Assembly (NCBI GenBank): GCA_037447655.1
Contig: JBBHKE010001580.1
Location: 1 to 64,000 of the forward strand
DNA from: Zygnema cylindricum
Taxonomy: Eukaryota > Streptophyta > Zygnematophyceae > Zygnematales > Zygnemataceae
Length of the DNA: 64,000 nucleotides
Reading direction: 5' to 3'
In this document: in pieces, positions 42,531 to 52,735 of the stretch
Layout of the letters: the number at the start of each line of letters is the position of its first letter
Position numbering within the stretch: position 1 is the first letter of the stretch
Made by a program: the position numbers and the translations under genes
Notes under the pieces: generated by a model
The model's input: the letters and a program-made list of their open reading frames with translations, nothing else
What the model was told of the DNA's origin: nothing
Databases searched by the model: none

Positions 42531-45500
42531 GATGCGGAATTATATGATATGGCGACAGCCATGGAGGGTCCTAAGGATGCAAGATGGATCATGGACACGG
42601 GAGCGTCTGCCCATATGTGTTGGAACAAGGCGGCTTTTACGAATCTCCAACAAACATCTCCAAAGAGTATTTACTATGCTTGTGGCATGAGTGTTCAAAC
42701 CTCAGCTCAAGGTGATGTATCTTTGATGGTAGATGTGGGGGGAAAGTCGGTAGAAAGAATCCTTCACAATGTTTGTTTGTTCCACAATTTAAGAAAAATC
42801 TTTTTTCTACATCATTAGTGGAGAGCAAAGGCTTTGAAGTCATTCTAAAAGGAGGTAGACAAGTTGTTAGCAAGAAAGGGAAAGTAGCAGTAACAGGAAC
42901 AAGAGATGCTAGCAAAATGTACCGGATGGACATGGCTGAATATAAAGAAAATGATGTTCTCTACTCTAGTGTATGATCGGATAATGAGTTGTGGCATAAA
43001 AGATTATGACATATGAATTATGATAGCCTTAAGAAAATGGTGAATTCAGGAAAAGTTGAGGGAGTTTCTCTCATTTCCCATTCTATAAAATCATGTGATG
43101 GTTGTTCACTTGGCAAGATCCACAAATTGCCATTTCCACAAGAATATAGACCACAGATCAGAGAAAGTTCTACAACTAATACATTCTGATGTTCTCGGTC
43201 CTTCACAAGTGGCTTCAGCTGGAGGCGTCCACTATATGGTTACATTTACAGATGACTACTCGAGATATACCAAAGTTTACTTCATGCAATATAAGTATGA
43301 AGTGTTTACTCACTTCAAACACTACAAAGCGTGGGCGGAAAAGCTTCATGGAGTTCCAATCTTGGCGATGAGATCAGACAATGGGGGAGAATATACATCA
43401 AAGGAATTCGAAAAGTTTCTCCTTCAAGAAGGTATCAGTCACAATCTTACAGTTCCATATACACCGGAACAGAATGGTGTTTCTGAAAGATTAAATAGGA
43501 CAGTGACAAAAAGTGCTCGGTCCATGCTTGCAAATAAAGGGCTAGATTTGAAATTCTGGGTTGATGCACTTAACTACGCAGTTTATATTAAGAATAGAAT
43601 TGCTTCTAGATCTATTAGCACTACACCTTTTGAGCTTTGGACAGGAGAATTCCTGATGTTAGTCAATTTAAGATCTTTGGCAACAAGTGGTTTATTCTAG
43701 ATACGTCAAAGGATAGTTGGAAAATGGATGCCAAGAGCTTACCAGGAATTTTCATGGGGTATGATGATAATGCAAAAGGTTATAGAGTTTTTGTATTTGA
43801 GAAAAAAAGTGGTTATCTCTAGAAATACCCAGATTAAAGATGAGATGGATTCGGTTGACTCTTTTCAAGTGCCAGGCAAACCGACAAAGGAAAACCAAAA
43901 ATATGTCATTTTTCACCACACGCAGCGGGTTTACTTTCCACAGCCAAATGGGACCACTCTTCCTTCAGTTCCCTTAGTGACTTCACAAGAGGCTTCACAA
44001 CAAGTTCCATCTCAAGCAGAACAAACTGTTACACCACAGGTCACGGATCAGCAAAGGCAGTCAAATCGGAGACTGCCGACAATTTCAACCTCAGAATTAT
44101 CGGGGGGAAAGAGATCTAGCAGCCGTCTGCAAGCAAACTCTCACTTTGCTTTTTCTGCATCTACAGAGGAGCCTCCAACAATTCAGGAGGCCTTTTTATT
44201 ACCTGAGAGAAATCATTAGATCGAGGCGGCGAACGATGAAATGAAATCTATTATGGAGGCACAGACGTGGGAGCTGGTGGATCTTCCCCCAGGCAAAAAA
44301 GCCATCGGCAGCAAATGGTTATTCAAGGTGAAGTTGAACCCGGACAACACCGTTGAAAGGTATAAGACCAGACTAGTGGCAAAGGGGTATGATCAAAAAG
44401 AAGGTATTGATTTTGAAGGATCCTTCTCTCTAGTTGTTAGATTTCCTACTGTCAGGATCTTGCTAAGTCTAGCGGCTTTAGAAAATATAGAAATACAACA
44501 AATGGATGTTAAAACTGCTTTCTTGCATGGAGAATTATATGAGACCATCTACATGAAACAGCCTGATATGTAAGTAGAATAAGGAAGGAGGAATTGGTGT
44601 GTAAACTGATGAAATCTTTGTATGGGCAAAACAAGCCCCCAGACAATGGAATTTGAAGTTAGATGAGTTTTTGACTGGGCTAGGTTTTAAGAGAATTAGC
44701 TCAGATCATTCTGTATATGTTATACAAGGGGAGGATGGGATAATTTACATTGCTGTATATGTGGATGATCTATTATTAATAAGAAAGTCAATGGATGAAA
44801 TAAACCGCATTAAAGCAGCTTTAAGGTCTAGGTTTGAGATGAAAGACCTCGGAGAGGCCAAGTATATCTTAGGTATACAGGTACAAAGAGACAGAAACTA
44901 AAGGTTGATTATGTTGACTCAGAAAGAAGCAATAGGTAACATGCTCGAAAGATTTGAAATGAAAGATTTGAAAGGATCTATAACTCCCATGGAATTTAGG
45001 CAAAAATTGGAAGGAATTGAGTCAGACTTAGGCATAATGGTTTGTGAGAATCTAGTGACAGGGGAGGAAGAGTTTATGGCTTCAAAGCCATATAGACAGG
45101 TAGTTGGAAGTCTTATATATTTTATGAATTGTACGAGACGCGACATTGCAGCAGCTGTGGGAGTCCTGAGTAGAAGTCTGCAGAATCCTAAAAAGGCAAA
45201 TTGGGAAGCAGCAAAAAGGGTGTTGAGATATCTTGGAGGTACTCGAAATCTCAAGCTTGTACCTGGAGGAGGAGAGGTGAAAATACAAACATGGAGCGAT
45301 GCTAGCTATGGAGACATGCCAAGCCAAAAATCTACGATCGGCTTCGTTTTGAAAATTGGAGATGGAACTTGCTGCTGGAGGAGCAAATTACAAAAGGTTA
45401 GAGCTCAATCCACAATAAAGTCAGAATATATGGCAGCACCTTCCGCCCTCAATGAGCTCTTATGGGTCAAGTCCATTTTATTGGTACTTGGGTTTATGCA

Positions 45501-45744
45501 AACTGGTCCTCAAGCTATCTGGTGTGACAACCACGCAGCCATTGCAATTGCCTCTAACCCCAACCATCACTTTAAGAGCAAACACATGGATGTTAGACTT
45601 CATTTTGTTAAAGAAAAAGTACTTGCAAAAGTCGTTAAACTGTGTTATTTACCGGATGAGAAGATGGTGGCTGACATGTTAACAAAAGTTCTTCTTGCTC
45701 CTAAGTTACAGTTTTGCAAAGATGCTATTCGACTAAGTGAGTAA
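42531..45744 (+). pseudogene. Copia-3 Pol: protease, integrase, RT, RNase H
   Basis: The protease motif is IMDTGASAHMC (42585-42620). The pre-integrase finger ends CDGCSLGKIHKLPFP. The integrase core has FTDDYSRYTKVYF, RSDNGGEY and PEQNGVSERLNRT. The RT begins WLFKVKLNPDNTVERYKTRL and keeps YVDDLLLI. The RNase H has SDASYGDMP, QSTIKSEYMA and CDNHAA, ending near 45744. Frameshifts near 42810, 43150, 43640, 43790 and 44575 and stops make it inactive. Confidence 0.88.
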
Positions 45745-45754
45745 CAGGGTCTAA

Positions 45755-45767
45755 CGATTTAGGGGAG
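45755..45767 (+). other. Copia-3 polypurine tract
   Basis: GATTTAGGGGAG precedes the 3' LTR, with the same GGGGAG ending as in Copia-2. Confidence 0.7.
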
Positions 45768-46803
45768 TGTTGTAATTTATAAATCTTTATTTCAGTAAAA
45801 AGGGGTGAAAATAACTTAGGGTATTTTCCTAGTAATACTTATCTTTATTAGCGTTACAGTAGCAAATAGTACAGTAGAGTGTACCGTACTTTTGCAGGGA
45901 CACGTGTCGGCGAAAGAACGTATGCAAGTTTTTCGGAGTGGCGCCGACTGTCAGCCATACGTGTCAAACAGTTGACGATTCGATTCACATGATCGGACGA
46001 ACGGGATCTGACCGGGGTATTCCGGAAACATATGGTACAGTTCGACGGTACTATCATCGATCGAATTTGCTCCAACGGACGCGATTCACCCGCGACCACA
46101 AGCGTGATTCACGAGGGACCACAAGCGTGATTCACGTGGGACCACAAGTGACGAAGCACTCAGGTGCTTCGTACTACACGACAACATTCGGCTGAACTTT
46201 AGCGATTACCGCTAATTAAGCATTTGGAATATTTTGTGTAGGGTTGGAACGTTTTGTGTACAATTGGACCGTTTTGTGTACGGTTCAATATCTGTAAATA
46301 TCTAAATAACATTGGTTTGTAGTTTCGTGCAATAAAAAATAGTGTTCCATTAATTAGGTTTTTAGAAATAATAATTAGGGTTTTAAGGTATAGTGACGTA
46401 CAGGTAGGATGTTTTGTCGTTAGTCAAGACAATAACCGTAGTAAAAGCAACCCAAATTAGTGTAGATCGGTAGATACACACTGTGTGTATATAACTTAGG
46501 ACTTAGCCAATTTTGTAGTATCCAGTTTTGGGAATATGATTTTATAAAGGCAGTTTTTGGGAAACTTCCAAACATCATATCTTATGGTTTACAAGGTCAT
46601 TTGGGCTGCAATTTTGGGAATTGTCAGTTAACTGTATTTTGTATCACTGTGGAAAATTTGAGACATATTGGTGTTTTAAGTCATATTTTGTGTTAGTTCA
46701 AAGTTGGTTGTTGAGTAGGTAATTTGATAGTTCTGTTGTTTTTCATGTCTACTTCCACTACTACTGCTGGTCCTCCTCCTGCAACGGTGGTTGTAGAACA
46801 ACA
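45768..46803 (+). repeat. Copia-3 3' LTR
   Basis: 1036 bp, uninterrupted, TGTTGTAATTTAT to GAACAACA. It serves as the reference for the empty site of the guest LTR in the 5' copy. Confidence 0.9.
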
Positions 46804-46987
46804 CCTATATTAGTGTAAGCATGTTTGCGACCGACATATATTTTTTTCAAAGACCCAAATTAGCATTAGTAAACAATTAGAATGTATGTTTTTTTTTGAA
46901 AATTTTCAAATTCCTAATTAGCGTAAATCACTGTAATTATTCCTATACGTTAAATAAACATGTACGCTAATAGCGATTGGCGGTGTA

Positions 46988-47253
46988 GCACATTAAAATA
47001 TGTTCCGACGGAAATTTTTGTGAAACAAAAGGATTGTGTCATATCAATCTTGGTCGTTTTTCATTGGTAGATTTTTCTAATGGTCAGAAAAGAAAAAAGG
47101 ACAAAAAGTGATAATCAAATTTTGCCGCCCAAATAGATTCAAAAAAAATAGCACACGAAGTCTTTTTGTAAACTTCACGTCTTCTCTCTCTCGCCTTCCC
47201 TTTCCCCCTTTCCCTTGCCTTCTCCCTCTTTCAATTTTCTCCTCTTTAAACAA
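46988..47253 (+). promoter_or_regulatory. Proximal part of the P450-2 promoter
   Basis: It resumes at GCACATTAAAATATG and keeps the reverse CCAAT box (CATTGGTAG near 47061-47069). The TATA position has become GACAAAAAGTGATAATC. The CT-rich leader CTCTCTCGCCTTCC is shared with the other copies. Confidence 0.65.
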
Positions 47254-49377
47254 ATGGCCATGGCTACTTTTCTCTTATGGCCATGGCTCCTCCTCTTACC
47301 GCTCTCACTTTTCCTCGTCCTTTCGCTACATTTCCTATTTCACCGGTCTTCTCCTCACATGCCGCCCGGGCCTCGTCCCACGCCAATCATCGCAAACTTT
47401 CCGCAAATCTCGGCGGATATTCTATTATTTTGTGGATTATCCAAATTTTCAAATTTGTACGAACCAATCATGACACTCTATTTGGGTTCTTTGCCCGTGG
47501 TTATGATTTCACGTTCAGAAATGGCGAAGGAGGTGCTCAAAGATTTCGATTCTTCTTGTTGCTCGTGGTGGCTCTCAACAACTACTTCAATACTCGTGAA
47601 TAAATATGGTTTTTTTGGGTAATTTGAATATTAAGATGTTTTTTGTCTTTTTTCGATTTATGGTATTGAGTGTTCGAGATTCTAATGTTTAAGTATCTGA
47701 GTTTATGCATATTTTTAGATGTGGAATGGTATATTTTTAGATGTGGAATGGCATTGCTATTATTGGTATGATATCATTTAGAAAGTTTCTAAGATTATAG
47801 ATGTTAAAATGCCTTTTGATGTGAGTTTTAACATCTTTATGTAGTTCATGTTAATGTTGTCTACGCCATCGTTGATATCAAATTTAATTGCAATAGTATT
47901 TTCAATGTCAAATTTCAAAGACAAAGATCAATGCTATGACTTTTTTCAATGTTAATATCAATATCACTCTGAATGTTAATACAATATTAATGACAACGTT
48001 AATGTCAATGCCAATGCCAATTTCAATGCAAAAGTAAATGTAATGGATATTATAAAGCCATTTACATAAACATTTAAATTTAGGTACAATTTCCCTGTCA
48101 ATGTTGATGTCAACATTCAAAATGTTGTTGGCAATGTCATAATTGGGTTGATTATATCAAAGTGCCAACGTCGTATTTGCTACGTATTCAACTGCTTTCA
48201 AACATGAATATTAATATTACAAATATTATTGTTGTTTTAAATGTTGGTGGTTTCCATGAGAGTGAATTTAAAATCAACAATAACAACTATTTAAATGCAA
48301 ATTAAGTAATATTTAAGTATTTCTGTGTGGTTTTTTTAAAAATTTACACACACATTACTTTGGAAGTCTTTTTACAAATTTACACACATGTTGCTTTGGA
48401 TGTCTCTCAATGTTAATTTTGAGTCAGTTTACGAGTGAAAATGTGTTATGTCAACCATTTCCCAACGTCATCATTGTTGTGATTTTACAAGTTTAAGCCA
48501 TCTTGTGTTGACCATGGATAAAATCTCAAAACTATTACTTTTGTTGTGGTTGGTGGTTTTTATTCTGACAGTCTCTGAAATTTATCTGTACAAAAAAAAA
48601 ATATAGATATCTGTCCCAAAAAAGACATAGTGTTTTCCTCGGCTGGTCCACATTTGAAAGTGGTTCTGAAGCTTTGTGTTGTCAACCTTTTCAACAAACG
48701 ACATTTTGACATATGGAAACCATTGCGATTGGAGGAAGTTCGTAAAATGTGTGATGCAATTGGACAAGAATCACAACTACGACGAGGTTGTGTAGGTCTT
48801 CGAAATCACATTTTCAAAGCTGTAATAAACCATACTTTAAGAATCTGTATGGGAAAAAAGTTTGAATCGAGCATTCCTAGACGACCAATTCCTCAAAACA
48901 ACAAAAAAATTTGCAGGATGGAGGATATTTTCAAACCGTAGGTGCAACAAATATCGACAATTTCATACCTATTTTCAGTTTTGTTGATTTTCACGGAATT
49001 CACTCTCTCTCTTTAAAATTAGGTCGTGATTTGGATGTATTTTTCACTCTCCCAATTAGGGAGCACGAGCAAAAATAGGAAACAACAAAAGCGGAATCAG
49101 ATGGGAGCGCGCCATTGGCTAAAGATTTATGCGATTCTTTGATTTTGGCTAAGGAATCTGAACCCATTGATGAAGAAGTAATTCTGGGAGTTCTTAAAGA
49201 TATGGATTAGGTGGAGCAAATACTAATTTTGTTACCACAGAATGGGTTCTGTAAGGACTTCTCGGTCATCCCAAAAAGATATCACGACTTCAGTTAAAAA
49301 TCAATCCCATCCTCGAATATGATGATAAGGAACTCGAGAATCCGCTCCTCAAACTTCCATTTTTCAAGTCCTGTTCA
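47254..49377 (+). pseudogene. Cytochrome P450 copy 2, dead
   Basis: The ATG at 47254 opens exon 1 (to about 47603) with the hydrophobic anchor, PPGP hinge and the block MAKEVLKDFDSSCCS. The splice donor AAAG|GTGGG of the other copies is AAATATGG here. The acceptor CCAG is CCCAAA. Exon 2 (from about 48618) has a lost base near 48930, TAG near 49077, a lost base at about 49203 and TAA near 49254. It stops being P450 at 49377, before the haem loop, where a foldback arm begins. It is the oldest-looking of the three copies. Confidence 0.88.
47840..48135 (+). repeat. TCAATG/TTAATG-rich repeat in P450-2 intron
   Basis: This is the counterpart of 4300-4625, with fewer copies. Confidence 0.7.
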
Positions 49378-50235
49378 GTTTAAATTTGACGGTAAATCAG
49401 TTGAACAGCTTTGACTTTCAAATTATTGTAACAACCGGTTAAAATTATGTCGTGCTTGCGGATGTCGACCGTCATAATAAAAATATCAATTCACACAGTT
49501 AGCTGAGGTTTACGCTAACAAAACTACGGCAACCATATGTAAATAGAAAGGTTGCGCATAATCACTTTCTGACTCCACGTGGGCTCCGCAGTGAGAGCAC
49601 ATGTTGGCTTTTAGCTTAATCACGAAATTGAAATCTAATCGTGAATTGTAAATAGTGTGGCTTACTTTGGTTGCGCATGACGACGCAATTTTTTTTCATT
49701 TAGTTTCATTGGTATTTTTACGTCGGTCCGTTTTAATATAGTGTACAAAGTTTAATTCGTTTCGTGCGATTAAATTCATCCATACAAAACTTATTGTACT
49801 TTAGTTTTGAGAAGTTCTATTTCGCGTCCTTCAATTTGCGTCATTTCAATGTAACAAATTGCGATTAACTTTCAATTTTGCGGCTAATTTAAAAGCCAAC
49901 GTGTGCTCTCACTAGGCAGCTCATGTAAAGTCAGAAAGTGACTGCTTGCAACACTTTTATTAACATGTGGTTGCCGCAGTTTTGTTAACGTAAACCTTAG
50001 CCGACCGTGTGAATTGTTGTTTTTATTAGGAGAGTCGTCGTTCGCAAGGGCGTCAAATTTTTAACCGGTTGTAACAATATTTTGAAAGTCGAAGTTGTTC
50101 CACTTACTGACAGTCAAATTTAAACTCAACGTTACTTTACTTCTACCAATGTGTACTTAAAACGTGTAATCTTTGAGAAGGTGACGTAAGTGACTGTGCG
50201 CAACCAAAATAGTCACTCCCATGATTAATTCCCTA
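49378..50235. mobile_element. Foldback-like element truncating P450-2
   Basis: The left arm starts inside the arm sequence (GTTTAAATTTGACGG) directly after P450-2 exon 2. The right arm ends CACTCCCATGATTAATTCCC. Both share the GGCAACCA, CAATTCACAC and GAGAGCACATGTTGGC-type blocks with 36714-37900. The outer left tip is missing, which suggests a rearrangement breakpoint rather than a clean insertion. Confidence 0.7.
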
Positions 50236-50340
50236 AAAATATCAATTTAAACTAAATGAAAAAATTGTGAGTCGTCACGCCCTACTAAATCAAGCTACAC
50301 TATTTAGGATTCGCGATTAAATTTCAATTTTGCAACTAAG

Positions 50341-51055
50341 GGTGAAATTCCATTAGGACATTTTGTAATTGTAAGACCAACATTACAGAATGTTACATTT
50401 TGAACGATGTTCTATCGGGCAGAGTCTATAATCCACGTGCTCAAAAGTAAGTGGTACCGTGTAAGTTAAGATCATGCATTAAAAATCGTCAATGATTTTC
50501 ACACCGACCAAAAATCATCATTTACGTACTATGTAGGTGCGTACCCAGTCATCGTGCAACACAACTTTTGTACTCTTTGCAGACGCCTTATCAAATACCA
50601 GCTCATTTTTGTATGATTCTTGGTTTTTTGCGTAATGAAATAGCGTTGCATAAATAATGTGACGAACAGGCGTCAACAAAAATAGCGTGACAAAGTGTGT
50701 TAAGAGATATATTTTGTATTTTCCGGTTAGATTTTTGAATGCATAAATCATTTTTTGATTTTCGTTGGTTGCACCCCTGACGCGTATGCTCATTATCTAG
50801 CGTGGCGCGGCTCTAATTTTTCTGTAAATGATGATGTACCTCGCGAGGTACATCACAACTTACAAATACCTTTAAAGCGAATGCTTCGCGAAAAATATCC
50901 TACGGTCATTGTTTGTCTTCGGACCTTTGGATAATATTTGCAACATTCTCTCTAATGTTGTTTCCAAATAAAAAGCAAAATTAAAAGTACCACGTAGTAC
51001 GGAGAAGTCTGAATTTCTGTAAACAACCTCATTTTTCGTGTAATGGAACTTCACC
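50341..51055. mobile_element. GGGTGAA inverted-repeat element, copy A
   Basis: The ends are GGGTGAAATTCCATTAG and AATGGAACTTCACCC, imperfect inverted repeats, flanked by TAA and TTA within a sequence that is TAATTTAAAAGCC elsewhere. A 3-bp TWA-like target suggests PIF/Harbinger, weakly. About 715 bp, no transposase frame. A relative lies at 57324-58031. Confidence 0.55.
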
Positions 51056-51390
51056 CTTATTTAAAAGCCAACATGTGCTCTCACAGTGGAGCTGACGTAA
51101 AGTCAGAGTGATTCTGCTCAACACTTTTATTTATATGTGGTTGCCGCATTTTTGTTACCGTAAACCTTCGCTGGCGGTCTAAATTGTTGTTTTTATTATG
51201 ATGGTCGGCGTTTGCCGTTCGCAAGCGCGGCAAAATTTTAACCGGTTGTTACAATGTTATGAAAGTCATAGTTGTTCAATTGATTGATTGTCAAATCTAA
51301 ACTCCACGGTACGTAACCTGTACCAATTTGTATTTAAAATGTACAATCTTTGTCAAAGTGACGTAAGTGACTTCGAGCAACCAAAATAGT

Positions 51391-52131
51391 TGTGTTGTGT
51401 ATCGGCAAAGAATTTATTGCGATAACACCGATACCAATAGTTATCGGTTATCGAACGGTAAGAGGTCTCGGTATATCGATCCGAGACCATCAAATTCCTT
51501 ATCGGCGATAGCTTAACAAAAGTATAGTACGCATACAATAGTACTTTATAATAAACTATACTATATTATTAACTTTATAGAGCGTGGCATGCCGCGTACA
51601 AGAATATGTTTCGTATTTTGTTTAATTGAATTTTATTACGGACAGCGCAACACATAAACTTTGACAAATTTAAAACAATAGTTTATAGTTCTAAATCTTT
51701 AGTACCGAAATGAAAAATTGAATTACATCGTAAATTTGTAAAATCAAACATTTTCGAAATCCATACGAACAGACGAACAAGTCTGTCAGACTGTCGCCAT
51801 TTACTGCCGCCTATCTTCTTAAAATTCTGGAAGGGTATGAGAGTGTGGAACCTAAGTAAAACCCCCTTAAATTAAAACTAATCATGCAAATATCCCGAAT
51901 TTTTCCTGAAATCGGGGGAAAGGGGTCCGCGGCGTGTCCGTGGAAAAACCCGTACAGTTGAGTGTACGGGGCTGTACATTTAACTGTACGGTCCGTACAT
52001 TTATTGCCGAGAGTTATTGATATCGGTGTTATCGCAGATGTCGATATATCATGCCAATATATCGATTATCGACAACCCGAAAATATGCCCATATTGGTTA
52101 TCGGCAAATTCTTGCCGATACACAACACCAC
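51391..52131. mobile_element. hAT-like MITE, copy 2
   Basis: It begins TGTGTTGTGTATCGGC and ends GCCGATACACAACAC. Together with the adjacent TA-type MITE it is bounded by AAAATAGT at 51383-51390 and 52336-52343, an 8-bp duplication. Compared with 2709-3178 it has about 350 extra bp around 51610-51960. Confidence 0.7.
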
Positions 52132-52335
52132 ACCGCAAATCGTTATTACTTATTAGGGTTGAATATTTATTATTGTTTAATGTGAAATTAGAATTAACAA
52201 TACTTATTTAGTGCAAGGAGTCGTGGCGGATTGTATTCCACGTCCTTAAATAATGTTGTTAACTCTATTTTGTGATTTTTGGTCAAAAAAAGTCATGACT
52301 GAATTAGTGTTATACACACTAATAGCGATTTAGTG
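52132..52335. mobile_element. Small TA-type MITE nested at the end of hAT-like MITE copy 2
   Basis: The ends CACCGCAAATCGTTATTA and AATAGCGATTTAGTG match the inverted repeat of 39201-46985. It sits between the MITE terminus and its AAAATAGT duplication, as expected if it jumped into a terminal TA. Confidence 0.55.
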
Positions 52336-52365
52336 AAAATAGTTACTGCGATGATCAATTCGAAT

Positions 52366-52735
52366 ACTTTCAATGTTGTTAGCTGTCGTATCAGTTTATT
52401 TTTAACGTCAAAATTTTCGGCGAGAAGCTTAACTTTTGGGGTCCCGACAAAGAAGCACATTAAAATATGTTCCCATGGAAATTTCTCCGAACAAAAGGAT
52501 AGCGTCAAATCAATCCCGGGCGTTTTGATTGGCAGATTTGTCTGACAATTGTCAGAAAAGACAAAAGTATATAAAGCGAAGGCCCAATTTTGCCGCCCAG
52601 GATAGATTCGACAGAAATATCAAATGAAGCCTTTTGGCTTTTTGTAAACTTCACGCCTTATCTCTCTCGCCATCCCATTCCCCCTTTCCCTTGCCTTCTC
52701 CCTCTTTCAATATTCTCCTCTTTAAACTAACGGCC
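52366..52735 (+). promoter_or_regulatory. P450-3 promoter and leader
   Basis: Conserved blocks are GTCCCGACAAAGAAGCAC, CAATCCCGGGCG, a reverse CCAAT box (ATTGG at 52528-52532) and TATATAAAG at 52568-52576. A CT-rich leader follows to the ATG. It is the most complete promoter of the array and has no tandem duplication. Confidence 0.7.
52568..52576 (+). promoter_or_regulatory. TATA box of P450-3
   Basis: TATATAAAG lies about 168 bp upstream of the ATG and 36 bp after the reverse CCAAT box, in the same place as TATAAAAG of P450-1. Confidence 0.65.

Larger units (their letters stand above)
39575..46803 (+). mobile_element. Copia-3
   Basis: A 7229-bp plus-strand element including a 1062-bp guest LTR. 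It has TGTTGTAATTTAT starts, CAACA ends and perfect CCTAT duplications at 39570-39574 and 46804-46808. Its proteins are distinct from Copia-1/2 but have the same domain order. By eye the two LTRs differ at roughly 15-20 positions in the first 215 bp, so the insertion is not recent. Confidence 0.92.
39201..46985. mobile_element. TA-flanked inverted-repeat element (551 bp) carrying Copia-3
   Basis: The ends are CACCGCCAATCGCTATTAGC and its complement (46966-46985). The uninterrupted P450 promoter reads AAAGTAGCACATT. Here the halves are AAG-TA-element-TA-GCACATT, so the target duplication is TA, as in Tc1/mariner-type MITEs. Without Copia-3 the element is about 551 bp and non-coding. Smaller relatives are at 52132-52335 and 58831-59045. 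Confidence 0.7.
50243..52365. mobile_element. Foldback-like element, left-truncated, with nested insertions
   Basis: 50243-50340 matches the centre of the 36714-37900 element. 51056-51390 and 52336-52365 are its right arm. Two insertions split it: a GGGTGAA-ended element (50341-51055) and a hAT-like MITE with a TA-type MITE (51391-52335). The arm continues into the P450-3 promoter. Confidence 0.68.
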
